From the NCBI GenBank assembly GCA_032622095.1, contig CP136066.1:155085152-155149151 (forward strand): a DNA stretch of 64,000 nucleotides. Reading direction: 5' to 3'. Shown here piece after piece: positions 34,173 to 44,799 of this stretch (within the stretch, counting starts at the first letter, position 1; each line of letters starts with the position of its first letter). The position numbers were made by a program, and so were the translations under genes. The notes under the pieces were generated by a model. That model was not told the origin of the DNA. It made no database searches and saw only the letters and a list, made by a program, of their open reading frames with translations. This DNA is from Siphonodentalium dalli. Its lineage: Eukaryota > Mollusca > Scaphopoda > Gadilida > Siphonodentaliidae.

Positions 34173-34684
34173 CTAATTTGCTGCGGCCTACCAGCCAAAA
34201 TGGTTGAAACAATAGAAACCTTCCAATTTCTCATATTCGCTAATTGTATTTATTCGTTTATCGTTCGAGTGATGGCTCGTTTCGTTGATTAAATGGATGG
34301 GATGAAATCAGCATGCATCGCTGATTAATTTGGTGCGATATATGTAGGGGTTACTTCGCGGAACGAGAGTTTGTGTATTATAGCAATGGACTCATTTGGA
34401 GTTCTATTTATATCGCTCTCTGTTCAAGTGTTTGTCCGATTTTGAAAATGCGCCCAAATTTCGCAATATATCCAAAACGCTTTCATGCATCGGAACGGGG
34501 CATATACCAAATTAAAGGTGGGAATGTGGTTCATCGAACGTGATATATGGCTTGAGCTCGTGTCGATGGATTTTTGGTGATTTTTTCCCTCGAGTTAACC
34601 CTATGCTAGAATTGAGTCAACTGCTTCCAAACCTTGTATTAGTATATATACTTGTAGGGGTGGTATCGCACCAGGGGACCTGTG
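34173..34684 (-). repeat. Right terminal inverted repeat of the giant element
   Basis: Inverse of the left TIR; the outer 460 bp (34225..34684) are identical except for one seen mismatch. The inner 50 bp are diverged. 33891..34172, between the helicase start and this TIR, is non-coding and probably holds the helicase promoter. Confidence 0.9.
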
Positions 34685-34692
34685 AGATACCG

Positions 34693-35279
34693 GTGTTCCA
34701 TTCATTAACGCCTTAATAGAGGAGATTGACAAGGCGTTTGTATCCTGCGATGAATTGAATGCATTCTCATCTCTCGATCCACGAAGACTACCTTTACAAG
34801 CAATAGACTTACCTGACCATATGAAGAGTGAAATGCAATGTTTAGCCAAGTTCTATGGGAATGGTATCACTGACAATTTTAAAGGACACATAACAGACTC
34901 TCCAGAATTTATTGAACAATCAGCCTTAAATGAATATGAGGCATTTAAAACACGCATATACCGTCTAAAATATGAAGGTTTGGATGTTCCTACTAAACTG
35001 TATCATGGAATTATAAATGATCAGTACATGTGCAAAATGTTTCCTATTATGATCAAGCTATCAAGATATAGCTTGATCGTTGCTGCATCTACTGCCTCGG
35101 TGGAGAGGTCTTTCTTTCTGATGAACTTATTGTGCTCTCCACCGAGGAGCCGATCCTCACAAACTACACTGGACGCCATCATGAGGCTCTGCATGGAGGG
35201 ACCACCAAAACTTAGCGATGAAGACAGCGAGTGCATCGTTGACCTTTTCAAAAACTCTTGCAAAAGAAATATCACGTGA
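34693..35279 (+). pseudogene. hAT transposase C-terminal part with hATC dimerisation domain
   Basis: Directly after the right target duplication the frame runs VPFINALIEEIDKAFVSC and on through AFSSLDPRRLP to the hATC block: MFPIMIKL, then STASVERSF and DAIMRLCMEGPPKLSD. This is the missing 3' end of the gene whose earlier parts lie at 10343..11764 and 14710..14780; the phase is kept across the giant insertion. The last codons lie in a perfect 78-bp palindrome (35237..35314), so the original end of the gene may be altered. Two other inverted pairs lie within this frame (35051..35078 and 35095..35147). Confidence 0.88.
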
Positions 35280-35314
35280 TATTTCTTTTGCAAGAGTTTT
35301 TGAAAAGGTCAACG
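35237..35314. repeat. Perfect 78-bp palindrome at the end of the hAT gene
   Basis: The last ~39 bases of hAT-derived sequence (from CGTTGACCTTTTCAAAAAC) are followed at once by their exact inverse, centred on ATCACGTGAT with no spacer. It looks like a fold-back or template-switch event, or a library artefact. Confidence 0.9.
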
Positions 35315-36358
35315 AACGGTGACATTCATGATTGTAACCAGTTATCTTGCTATGTATAATGATGAATCATTATGATTAAACATGTTTCAGCTTTATATAT
35401 GTTTCGATCAACACATCCTTGGAACAACAACAAGTTTGGGATGATACCCGGGAAGATTTGAAAGGGCCGTCGGCCCTCCCCTACAACCCACTTTTGAATG
35501 CCGTAATTCCGCTGAAGAGAGCGTTTGTGAGATTTATATATGCCCATGCACAGTAGGTGTTTGCCTACTGTGCATGGGGTGGATGCCACCAAAGCAAGAA
35601 GCAAATTTGTATATGTAGTTGTTAGTAATTTTGAAAGAGATAATTATTCGATAGCTTATACTACTACGGCCACGACAAGCGTATCTATGCCGCCCGAGGA
35701 CATTCATCATCGCCCTAGGAGCCATCTAGGGCGTGAGCCCGCTAACCTAGATATTGATATTGGAGTTAGTCGTGTTCAGGTTTGTGAACTTGTTGTTCTG
35801 TGTAATGATTTTACAAGGTTAGCAGGTTAGTTGGTTGTTTGATGGAGATAATTACTCAATGACTTGGAACGTCTTAGTGTCCCCATTAAGTAGTATTTAA
35901 TATGTGTACACAGCAAGGACTTGCATAAAGTTTAAAATAACTTGTCAATTTAATTCACCCCGAACTGTATTCAGTAAACTAATTGCGTAGGTGGTGTAAA
36001 AACAGCATTTCACAATGACACCGCTGCCTGGATGAACATGAAAGATGCCGCCGACGTTATTCACACTTTCCCCGAACATCGTGATTGGCAATCACTGAGT
36101 GGCAGCGAGGGACCCTGGCAGTGGCTGCCACTCAGTGATTGCTAATCAGGTTGGTTACATTGTTTTCATGTGACAGTGCAGTGAATATATTTATTTCAAT
36201 ACCTCCATTTCTGGAGAAGAGTATTTACAACAAGATTATTTACAATTTTGAACATGAGTAAGACAACTGTGAAAAAGTATACTATACACTTATGTGACAG
36301 CATATGTGAAAGATAGTATGCAGAATGTGCATGCCACATTATAAGATGACGTGTGGAT
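35315..36358. other. Non-coding stretch with hairpins between hAT and LINE
   Basis: No gene supported. Contains perfect or near-perfect stems at 35543..35577 (CCATGCACAGTAGG and inverse) and 36082..36147 (CAATCACTGAGTGGCAG and inverse), plus a short CGCCCTAG pair near 35710. Confidence 0.6.
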
Positions 36359-38919
36359 TCAACAACGGATGTATGTCATTGGTTTTCCTCTAATCAGTGA
36401 GCACGAGGCAAGAAGGTACGATGCAGAGAACAGAATTATTGCGTGCTTATTGTCGAGTAGATTCTGTTGCTGTGTTGGAACATCCCCTCCCAGAATAAGT
36501 GCTTGAAGTTCTTCGTCGCTCAAGGAATCGTGCATGAATAAAAACACAGAAACTCCATAGTGGTTGAGAATTGTCTCCCAGTAGCTATTTCGTAGCGACA
36601 GAATAACACTCGAAGAGCAGTACCTAATTGCATGGAGAAGTTCGTTGATATATTGCTACCACATGCGCAGCATGTCAGATTGTTAATGTAATTAGTCTTA
36701 TTGAGTAGCAGGGCGAGATTCCGAAGTTGAACTGAACGGTTGGGATACTGTCTAAGAAGTGTCCATATCGACCAGGGAGTGCTGGGATCGGAATGAACTA
36801 GCCGAAACGTAGATAGTGATGGGTTGTTGTCAACGGATGATTTCCAGAATGAGCAATAGTGGTCTCGAACAGCTTTTTTGTAAATATTTTTCCATGTAGA
36901 TTATGATGGATAATGTCCAGTTTGTACAAAGCTGTCAAGGACATTGTAGAGTTTATATTGCCGAAGAACATGAACAATGTCGGGAACAAATCCAGTAGTG
37001 TGTCTATCGAACAGAGTGTATTGAAAGAATCGTAAGAGGAAGATCTGTAGCGGTACTTGGTGTCCTTGGGGAAGGTGGATCAGATGGCCAAGGAAATTCA
37101 ACTTTTTCATATGGATTTCGGACTCAAGAGGAAGGAGTCCCAACAATCTGAGAGCGACGTCCGTTGATGTTCGTTCGGGAAGAGATTCTATGTTTTACAC
37201 AGCATCGGAAGGCTCGCTCGAGTGAGATGCTCATAGAACGGGTATTGACCGGTGTGAACTCGCATCCATATAACGCCCTTGGAAGGACAACCGACTTCAG
37301 CATATATCCCATCGTCAGGAGAGAGTACGATTTCAAAAGCTGCTTTCCAGCAAGGGCGAAGTAACTTTTACGCAGTTTCGTTGTTAAAACTTTCGCTCGG
37401 ACGGAGTCATTTTGAAACTTGTTATGCTGAATTCCTAGGTGCACACTCGAAGAAGTTTCTGATATTGGTAGATCTCCGATGAACCACTACCTGTTGTGGG
37501 ATTCGTCTCATTAAAAACAATTACTACACTTTTGGTGTCGGAAAAATTAAAACGCCATAGTCGGCTGTAGTTGAAACATAATTTCAGAAGACTGTCCATT
37601 CCAGCTTTTGATAACGAAAGTAGAGCTATGTCGTCTGCTGCCGTCGGGGCAGCGCATGTCACATATTCCATTGAAAACCCACAGTTCGATGAGTTCAATT
37701 GTTTCAGCAAGTCATTTATGTACACGAGGTAGAAGAATGGGGAGCACACAGCCCCCTGCCTTGTTCCTTGTTTCACTGTGAGTGTATTTGAGAGAGATCC
37801 ATTATACAGCACGCGACTTGAGCAATCAGAATACATGCTGGCCACGACACGTAGTATCTGTCCACGGAAACCCAGTTGATGAAGTTTCAACAAGAGACCT
37901 TCGTGCCATACCCGATCGAAGGCTTTTGCTGAGTCCAAAAAACACACATAGGCACGAGCATCGAGATCACCAGTATAGTGGATGAATTCTTTGACAAGAA
38001 ACGCAGACATCTGGCAGCTAACTCCTTTCTGGAAACCGTGCTGCACTCGTGTGTGGACTTTGCGATGTCACGGTCATCAATAAATCTGCTGAGAAGGATA
38101 CGTTCGAAGACTTTGTAAATCACGGGCAACAAGGTTATCGCTCTGTATCTGTCAGGAAGTTGCTTCGGCTTAGGATCGCCCTTGTATAACGGCACGATCA
38201 TCCCAGATTTGAGAGAGGGTGGTATCCATCCGAGTTGGATAATTCCGTTAAACAGACGACATAGAGCGTTCGAAAGCGATGCAATCCCATTAGTTAGATG
38301 GTCGTTTGTGATTTTGTCAATACCGCCTGATTTGTTACGCTTCAGTCGTCGTAAAACCGATATCACTTCAATATTACTAATTGGTCCGCAGAACACATCA
38401 CAATTGAATTCCGGGTGAGACTCATCAAGCAGTGAATTAAGTTGTAAGCTTATACTTTCCTCAAACTCAGGATCAGAATGAGCAGAGGGAGTGTACAGGT
38501 TTTCGAAATATGCTCGCCAAGCTTCAAGAATTTCGCGTTGATCTCTGAGTGTTCTACCTTCGAAGTCCATAGCGGAACCGAAACTGTTAGTCTGAGAAGC
38601 ATCCAGAGTTCTCAGCTTGTTTCTGGTCCTGGGCGGCACACAATTCGAGGATTTCACATTTGCGATGTTCTTGCAAACGAGCTGCATTGCGCACCGACCG
38701 TCTGAATGAACGTTTGGATTCTTTGTACAGAACGTATGATTGAGCATCGTGTGAGTGAGGCCGACCATCAGTTATCCACGTCATACGTTTCTGTTTGACG
38801 TCCACATGCAGTAACTGAAGATCATCATTCCAGAATGATTTCCTAGACTTATGGCGCGATGTTGCTGGAGACGCGATCGCTGAAGCAAGCAGTATCGATT
38901 TAACAATGCGTGCATACAA
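36359..38919 (-). pseudogene. LINE ORF2, reverse transcriptase and C-terminal part (broken)
   Basis: Pieces in successive frames: 38919..38587 and 38768..38047 (linker and RT start, RYRAITLLPVIYKVFERIL), 38046..37435 (AYVCFLDSAKAFDRVWHEG, VKQGTRQGAVCSPFFYLVYI and the catalytic TAADDIALLS, with A-D-D as metal ligands), 37444..37124 (RKSYFALAG, LPRALYGCE) and a C-terminal part to 36359 that includes a CCACGSN cysteine motif (about 36665). It copied LINE RNA into DNA at the nicked target. At least four frame changes. Confidence 0.85.
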
Positions 38920-38978
38920 AGTTTCTAAATTGTCTCGTGATTTGAGAGGGTAGCAAATATTCGTGTCGAGCAGCTCGT

Positions 38979-39839
38979 CTAGTGAAGTCTGTACAAATCG
39001 ACGTCCATTCTATCCCAATTGAAGAATAACTTCGTGAACGAAACAGATGCACTGTTCTGAGAAACCGGTATCGTAACACGACATGACACCGGTAGATGAT
39101 TAGACGTGTTCAATTCGTGGTCATCGAGAATAGCACTGTTGACAATTAGGTCTGCCATCATATCCGGCACAATGATGTGGTCTATCCGTGAGGGAGACGC
39201 GATTGTACAGAAAGGGTAATAAGAGAATGCAGGACCAATGCATGATTCCAGACAGGTAACCGAAAAGGATTGTGTGCGAGTTAGCATATCGTTTATGAGT
39301 TGCGATCTGTTTTCGTGGCCCACCGGGAGATGCTCGCCAGTGGTACGAATCAAGTGGGAGTTTATGTCGCCCATAACAATCACTGGACCTCTCGAAGAAA
39401 AGTTATCTATCAGATCGTTCAGAGAATCCAGGCACTCTGCATAATAATCGTCGCTGTGTGAAGTGCTCGGAAGATAGACTTGGAGAACACTTATATATTC
39501 GGATGATTTAACTTTCATTTGCAATCCAACAATCCTGTCAGAACCTGTATCCAGAACAATACACTGATTCGCCAGGTGCTTTCTTATTAAGATGGCCACG
39601 CCATCGCGTGTGAAACTACCGCCGGTCCTCGTGGTGATTGTTCTCCCGTGTTTGGCAAGGCAACAGTATGAGTCGTGAAACGAATGAAGATAGTGGAGGT
39701 TCTCCTCGTTGAGCCAATGCTCCGAGATACCAATAAAGTCGTACAGTTGTTCTCTCAACAGGAAAGAAAGGTAATTCGATGTGGGTACAACACCACTAGC
39801 ATTCCACGAGACGAGATCAATGGTCTGTCTAGCTGCCAT
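38979..39839 (-). pseudogene. LINE ORF2, apurinic-like endonuclease domain
   Basis: 286 residues from ATG at 39839. It has the exonuclease-endonuclease-phosphatase landmarks: LVSWNASG at the start, IGISEHWL (Glu), RDGVAILIRK, VIVMGDINSH (Asp/Asn), and SRIDHIIVPD and TSNHLPVSC (Asp and His at the end). This nicks the target DNA. The start overlaps the ORF1 stop by 11 bases (ATGGCAGCTAG), a typical LINE arrangement. A stop at 38979 separates it from the RT part. Confidence 0.9.
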
Positions 39840-41297
39840 GATTGCGTATGGGGGGATCGTTCTTCCAGAGTCTAAAGATCACACCCCGAGGCCAAAACCC
39901 GTCACTGTGAATTGTATCTAGATCACTAGCGTGGATATGAACTCTTGCAGACTGTGTTCCTTTACGTGAACTTGACATTAATCGCACAAACGTTGGAAAG
40001 ACACCCTTGTCTTCCAAGAACGCCCAAATATTTTCTTCTCTGGTTTTCATGGAAATACCACTCACAAATAGTTTGCGTTTGCGAAACTGTGGAACTCCTT
40101 CAAAACCGTTTTGGTTATCGGGTCCATCACTAATGTTATCCTCGTGAGCAGGAGGGTCAGGTGAGAAGACAGGGATACTGTTGATACCACTCTCAGATGA
40201 ATGTTTGAACCGAACGAAGTGTACCAGACAAGCCGTGCAGGGATGCAGGATCACTGTCAATATCGCGTTCAGGTGAATACGATACATTCGTTTGACTAGC
40301 TGGTTTTGTCGATTGTTGAGAAATTGTAGTAGAGTTCTGAGGATACATATGCTGTATATCACCCGCGTTTTCTGAATTACTCGGTAAGTCTATTGGTGAT
40401 TCTGAAGGATGCTGCTTAGTCGTTCCGCGTGATTTGGATCGTGGTCGCTGCGGGGTTGAAGGCGGAAGAGAATGTTTGGATGCGTCTGGAGTAACCGAGA
40501 GCGACAAATGGAAGCTAGGATCGAGTGGCTGAACAAGAGCCGATTGTGGAGATACATGCGTTTGGAAATTTTGGACAACTTCGCACATATCATTGAACTT
40601 TTCAGTGATATCTCTTGCGAAGAATTCGAACATCGTGCTGAATTTCCTTTCGATGCTTTCAATTACGTCGTCCGACATTTGGAGCGACTCTTTAATTTAA
40701 GGTCTCTGTTCGAACAAATGTTTTAACGAGATCCTTCTCCTTCTCAACGAACAGTTTAGAAATGTGATCATTGCTGTCACTGTTGACTTTTATTTCGTCC
40801 TCGATTAGTTTGATGCGGTTCTTGAGACTCACAACACCGGTGCACTTTTCGTCATTCATACGTGATATTGTTTCATTCAATGATGTGTAATTGCCCATAA
40901 CGTTACCGATTGAAGTCTCGTTCGATTTACACTTTATTTCAAGCTCAGTGTAAGATTTCTCCAGATTCCCAACACGGATGCTCAGGTCATTTTGTCCGTC
41001 CAACATGGACTTCATGTCACGCTGCAAATTATCTGTTGTGGTTTTATTATTTGTTTTCATCAGCGTCAACTCGGTAAGAACTTCAGCAAGCTTGTCCTGA
41101 ATGCACATTGAATTACACGGGCACTTTTGTGTTGGCTCCGTCGGATTTTTATCGGTCTGAGACAGTTTCTTAAGATTGACTCCTCGTAATGCAGTCGCGG
41201 ATATCGTCAAACGCACCACCATGAAGAAATTGAACGAGGTTGTAGATGTCTTTAACCAAACGACTACTGACAGTGCCGTGAAGTGAAAAGAACTCAC
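39829..41297 (-). pseudogene. LINE ORF1 (coiled coil plus RRM-like RNA-binding part), frameshifted
   Basis: Three pieces: 41297..40692 (long coiled coil, preceded by a CPCNSMC cluster), 40678..40193 (Pro/Ser-rich linker) and the end of 40362..39829 with RKRKLFVSGISMKTREENIW, which starts a fold like the RRM seen in Jockey/CR1 ORF1. Frames change near 40690 and near 40200. It would package LINE RNA. No CCHC knuckles were seen. Confidence 0.75.
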
Positions 41298-41339
41298 GCA
41301 AGCTTTTTTTAAATGTCTTTAATATGTGTTTGATGAGCG

Positions 41340-42195
41340 GTAATAACCCGTGTTCATTCGAGCTCCGACCGCCGGTGGGGTAAGATGTCCTGTCTTGAGC
41401 GCTCCCGGACTTCGACCACCTGGCGATCGGATTACTGACTTCAGCTGGTCAATGGATTCGTCTATAATCCCCGCTGAAGTCAGGCTCGTGCTGAGCTCAC
41501 TCAACCTGGATCACTGCCTGACCTGGAATTTACACCGGTCATACAGCCAGGTTGACTTGTTTTTGACATACTGGGTTACACCGACACGGTCCTTTTTAGG
41601 ACCCTCTGCCGGCCGTAACTCTGTAGCTGAAGACCACCAGCTACCTGTGTAGCTGGAGACCACCAGCTACATGGGGACCGAGGAGAGAAAAGGATGCGGA
41701 GAAGAAAGAAGACCCCCTCCCGCAGTAGAAGAGACGCTGACAGGAGGGCCAAGTGAAAACAGGGGCGAGTTGAGAGACGCCCAGCTCCCCCACTTGGCCT
41801 CCCAGGACGACGATAGTACCACCATACGCAGGGACGCTGATGTCACCCCGGGTGTCCCTGCTATCGCCATCGAGGTTAGCGGAGACAGGGACGCGGAAAC
41901 CACCCCGGAAGGACACCGGAGTACCAACACATCCCGATGTCCTCAATCTCCACCACCAGCACCAACAACAGCGGCAGTTCCAACTATTCAGTGAGGGACG
42001 AAGTCGTTCGGGAAGCTCTGGAGACGATGGCATCAGCAAATAAAGTAGAGGAAGAAATGGCAAAGTTAAAAGAACTAATAGTAGCCAGGACCATCGCATC
42101 CGACTCCGAAACAGAAACAATAACAGCAGCAACAACATCAGAACATCGAAAAAAAAAGAAGGCAAAGAAAACCACAAAAAATAGATCATTCTCAT
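41340..42195 (+). other. GC-richer, low-complexity coding-like stretch (unassigned)
   Basis: Markedly richer in GC than the surroundings. On the plus strand, open stretches rich in Glu, Pro, Thr and Ser (41671..41994) pass by a frame change into VRDEVVREALETMASANKVE and a Lys-rich end (KKKKAKK near 42155). The repeated phrase GACCACCAGCTACNTG (about 41632 and 41661) and its position back-to-back with a LINE 5' end suggest the 5' part (UTR and ORF1) of another retroelement. No domain is recognised. Confidence 0.35.
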
Positions 42196-42673
42196 TCATG
42201 CTCACCATTTCATGTTTTTGTCAATCTCAAACATGTTTACATTAAATCTCAAAAGTGGGTTGTAGGAAATCCAAATCCTCCCGAGTTAGATCCCAATCCC
42301 CATATAATAAATAAATCACCCGTGTTGGTTACCATAGATTCACTGTCTCTTCGTTGTGGTAGTACCGAACTGGTAGCTCAGTATGGGAATGATAACACGG
42401 ACACATTGATTTGGTATTTGATTCTAAAAATAGTAACAGTTTATGTCCCAGTCCTTCAGTTGACTGGTCACTAACAATTAGTATTTCATACCTCTGAAAA
42501 AATAGAGATAGTTCAGGGAAGAGATAAGACAATTGTTAATTAACTTAATACATGGTAACAAGTAGAAAATTATTAAATGATTACCTGATGATTGCCTCAA
42601 CATTTCGCGACCCGACCCGCATACACGTCAGCTCCATGTAGAGATATCTCACATCGTCATTGTATCTGCCACT

Positions 42674-42927
42674 CTAGAACGTCTGAATTTCTTTGTCTTC
42701 TACAAACTGTTCCATTTGTTCGCTGCACTCCATGTACTTTGTTTGCCAGTAGGAAATGTCTTCATTCATGTCTTTGATTTTTCTGGAATAAAAAGCAGAC
42801 TGACTCTCCGGTTGTGGCCCAGATTGTCGTTTAAGGTAACTATACTTATTGATATACTTCTTCTCTTTTTCGGCAATCTCCAACTTCGCCTCTGCTTCAA
42901 GCTGACGCTGCAATTCTTGTAGATGGG
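42674..42927 (-). CDS. Unknown coiled-coil protein, terminal exon
   Basis: After a TTTCAG acceptor (42930..42928) it encodes 84 residues, mostly coiled coil (LQRQLEAEAKLEIAEKEKKY near the start), and stops at 42674..42676. It joins in phase with the exon 43357..44148 (one base plus two). Function unknown. Confidence 0.7.
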
Positions 42928-43356
42928 CTGAAATTTATTATAAATATTATGGGAAGATGTATATAACAACATAAATTAGTTGTATTGATAGGAAAATTAT
43001 TTTATTACATGATTTACCTTGATTTCTCGAGTGATTATAAACGATAATTTCACTACTGAATTATGTAACTTTAACAAGCGCATTATGTATTCATATGCGA
43101 TATCAATTTATGCATCATGGTATAATGGTGGTGTTTTTTTTTCTTCAGATTTCTGGTAAATCAGATGTTCATAGACGTCCCTGCCTCTCCAGAATTACTT
43201 TAGGTCAACCAGTTCAATCAAGTAATTACTCTCTATATACTTTTTTTTAAAATCATGTATTTTCTCTAAGTTAAAATAATGCACATATATGGATTTCATG
43301 AATTATTGTGTCCAGTCAAAAGTGAATAAATTGTCTTATAACTATACTATACTCAC

Positions 43357-44148
43357 ATTTGATCTCATCTTCAACATTAGTAGAAGCCACCTTCTGCTGA
43401 TAGTAGTCTTTCATTCTCTTGACATTCTTGACCTCAGTTCTCTCCTCTTGAAGCTGGTGCTTGTAAGTTGCTGCCTTGGTCTCTGTCTCTCCAAGTTGCA
43501 CAAGAAGTTCTGTGTTATGTTGCGTCATCTCATCGCTCAGCTGTGGCTGTAGAGATAAACTTGAGATTCCAAGTGAAATACTATCACTACTGCATACCTT
43601 AGTACCCTCCGGAATGGAGAAAACTTCTCTGCAGAGAGTTGCGGCCTCAGCACTCTTCCTTACAGAAGCATGGTGTTTCTTCCATACTCTCTCAGCCTTG
43701 ACCCACCCTCTCTTGGCCACCCCATACTTGAAATGAAACTGGACATGAAAGTACTTAAAGATCACATCACAAAAAAATCCAACAAGAGGAGCATCTTGGT
43801 GATATTTCTTCAAGTAAGAATTTAGTTCTACTACAAACCCATCGGTGAGCTTACCCAACTCTAGCTTAGTAGAAAATGCATCACCAAAGAAAGACACCTC
43901 TGTCAAGCCAAGGGCTCTATGTTGTGGTAGGTACTCTGTCTTAGCTGCATCAACATCTGATGGGAAGAATTCTCGGCACTCATCTTTCTCTGCATCTGAA
44001 ATAGAAACTGAGAGAATCGCTTTCCTCAAATAATCACTTACAGGCGGTATGCCTCTGTATCTCCTTGCCAACAGCTGAACCACCTCTGCAGTAAACAGTG
44101 GCCCGGGATCTATATTGTCGGCTTCAATCAGTGTTGTCTTGACGAAAC
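43357..44148 (-). CDS. Unknown protein, large penultimate exon
   Basis: Bounded by a CTTTTTCAG acceptor (44149) and a GTGAGT donor (43356). 264 codons open throughout: first a globular part (YRGIPPVSDYLRKAI; LTEVSFFGDAFSTKLELGKL; GFFCDVIFKYFHVQFHFKYG), then about 80 residues of coiled coil (from about residue 190). The acceptor is phase 2, so at least one upstream exon is missing; none was found to the right. I do not recognise the family. It could be a host gene or the second gene of a transposon; nothing around it decides. No in-frame stop, so it may be under selection. Confidence 0.7.
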
Positions 44149-44364
44149 CTGAAAAAGAAATTTAAATTAAAGAAAAAATATATATTTACAAAGACTGCTT
44201 TATCACAATTCATACCTTGCTGGTAGAAATCCCATATAACTTATAATTCGGTATTATATTCCTATCTTTTGCACTCAATTTGTATAAGTTGAACAAAAAA
44301 AATTCAATAACCTTTAAAATAGATATTTACACATTCAGTCTGAATTTTAGTTAAGATATATATT

Positions 44365-44799
44365 TTGATATCAACCCTCGAAATTAATTACCGCGGCAAT
44401 CAGCAATGTCAAATTAGTAAAATTAACCAAATAATCCTGGATGCAAATTGCAGAGTAACTGTTCTGGAAACGCCGTTTTATTCGATAGTTAGTAACAACA
44501 GATATAACAACCACCAAGACCCCTCAACATTTCTAGAGCAGGACAGCATACTTGAGCAACAAGTGTTTGAATTAAACAAACGTGTCCTTGCCCTGAATCA
44601 ACAGCTAAGTTCACACTCCCCAGCATTCACCTCAGATTTAAGTTCCAAAAAGAAGGTACGAAAGGGCGCACATCACCAGCCTAGTGCTATCCATTCTTAT
44701 AATTTCAGCCTGTACAAGGATGGACTTCACCCCGACCCAGTTCTATCCATATACTGGCTCCGTAGAATATCAGAGTTGATTGAAGATGATTGTTGGTGA
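44365..44799 (+). CDS. Open frame with DGLHP motif, perhaps an SGNH-esterase-like 3' end
   Basis: 144 codons; the second half is coding-like. After a short coiled stretch (QQVFELNKRVLALNQQL) comes NFSLYKDGLHPDPVLSIYWL and a Cys-Trp end. D-x-x-H in DGLHP resembles block V (catalytic Asp/His) of SGNH hydrolases, which some retroelements encode. The GDS block with the nucleophile is not present here, so at best a 3' fragment. The real start is unknown. Opposite strand to the neighbouring unknown gene. Confidence 0.3.
   Translation: MISTLEINYRGNQQCQISKINQIILDANCRVTVLETPFYSIVSNNRYNNHQDPSTFLEQDSILEQQVFELNKRVLALNQQLSSHSPAFTSDLSSKKKVRKGAHHQPSAIHSYNFSLYKDGLHPDPVLSIYWLRRISELIEDDCW

Larger units (their letters stand above)
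14781..34684. mobile_element. Giant 19.9-kb TIR transposon with P-like transposase and PIF1 helicase
   Basis: Ends start CACAGGTCCCCTGGTGCG and are inverted over at least 460 bp (14781..15240 versus 34225..34684) with one visible mismatch; weaker similarity goes on to about 510 bp. Flanks are GGATACCG (14773..14780) and AGATACCG (34685..34692), an 8-bp duplication with one change. The broken hAT frame becomes continuous when the element and one duplication are left out, so it moved as one unit. It carries a P-superfamily-like transposase (+) and a spliced PIF1-like gene (-), with no stop found in either. An 8-bp duplication fits P elements; hAT, Zisupton and Merlin types also give 8 bp. Many smaller elements have since inserted in it. 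The near-identical TIRs suggest a fairly recent insertion or gene conversion. It may be autonomous, but the 5' exon of the transposase was not found. Confidence 0.85.
36359..41297 (-). mobile_element. Nearly full-length LINE (CR1/Jockey-type), frameshifted
   Basis: Read from 41297 down: ORF1 (coiled coil, then an RRM-like part), an 11-bp overlap, then ORF2 with endonuclease, reverse transcriptase and a C-terminal Cys motif. Total about 4.9 kb. Several frameshifts interrupt both ORFs, so it is inactive, but all domains can be traced. The exact 5' end, tail and target duplication were not resolved. The domain order places it in the Jockey/CR1 group of APE-type LINEs. Confidence 0.88.

Noticed and set aside
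41641..42195. 184-codon minus-strand frame rich in Leu, Phe, Trp
   Set aside because: It is the mirror of Glu/Lys/Arg-rich plus-strand sequence and low-complexity CAG/CAA runs; an artefact of composition.
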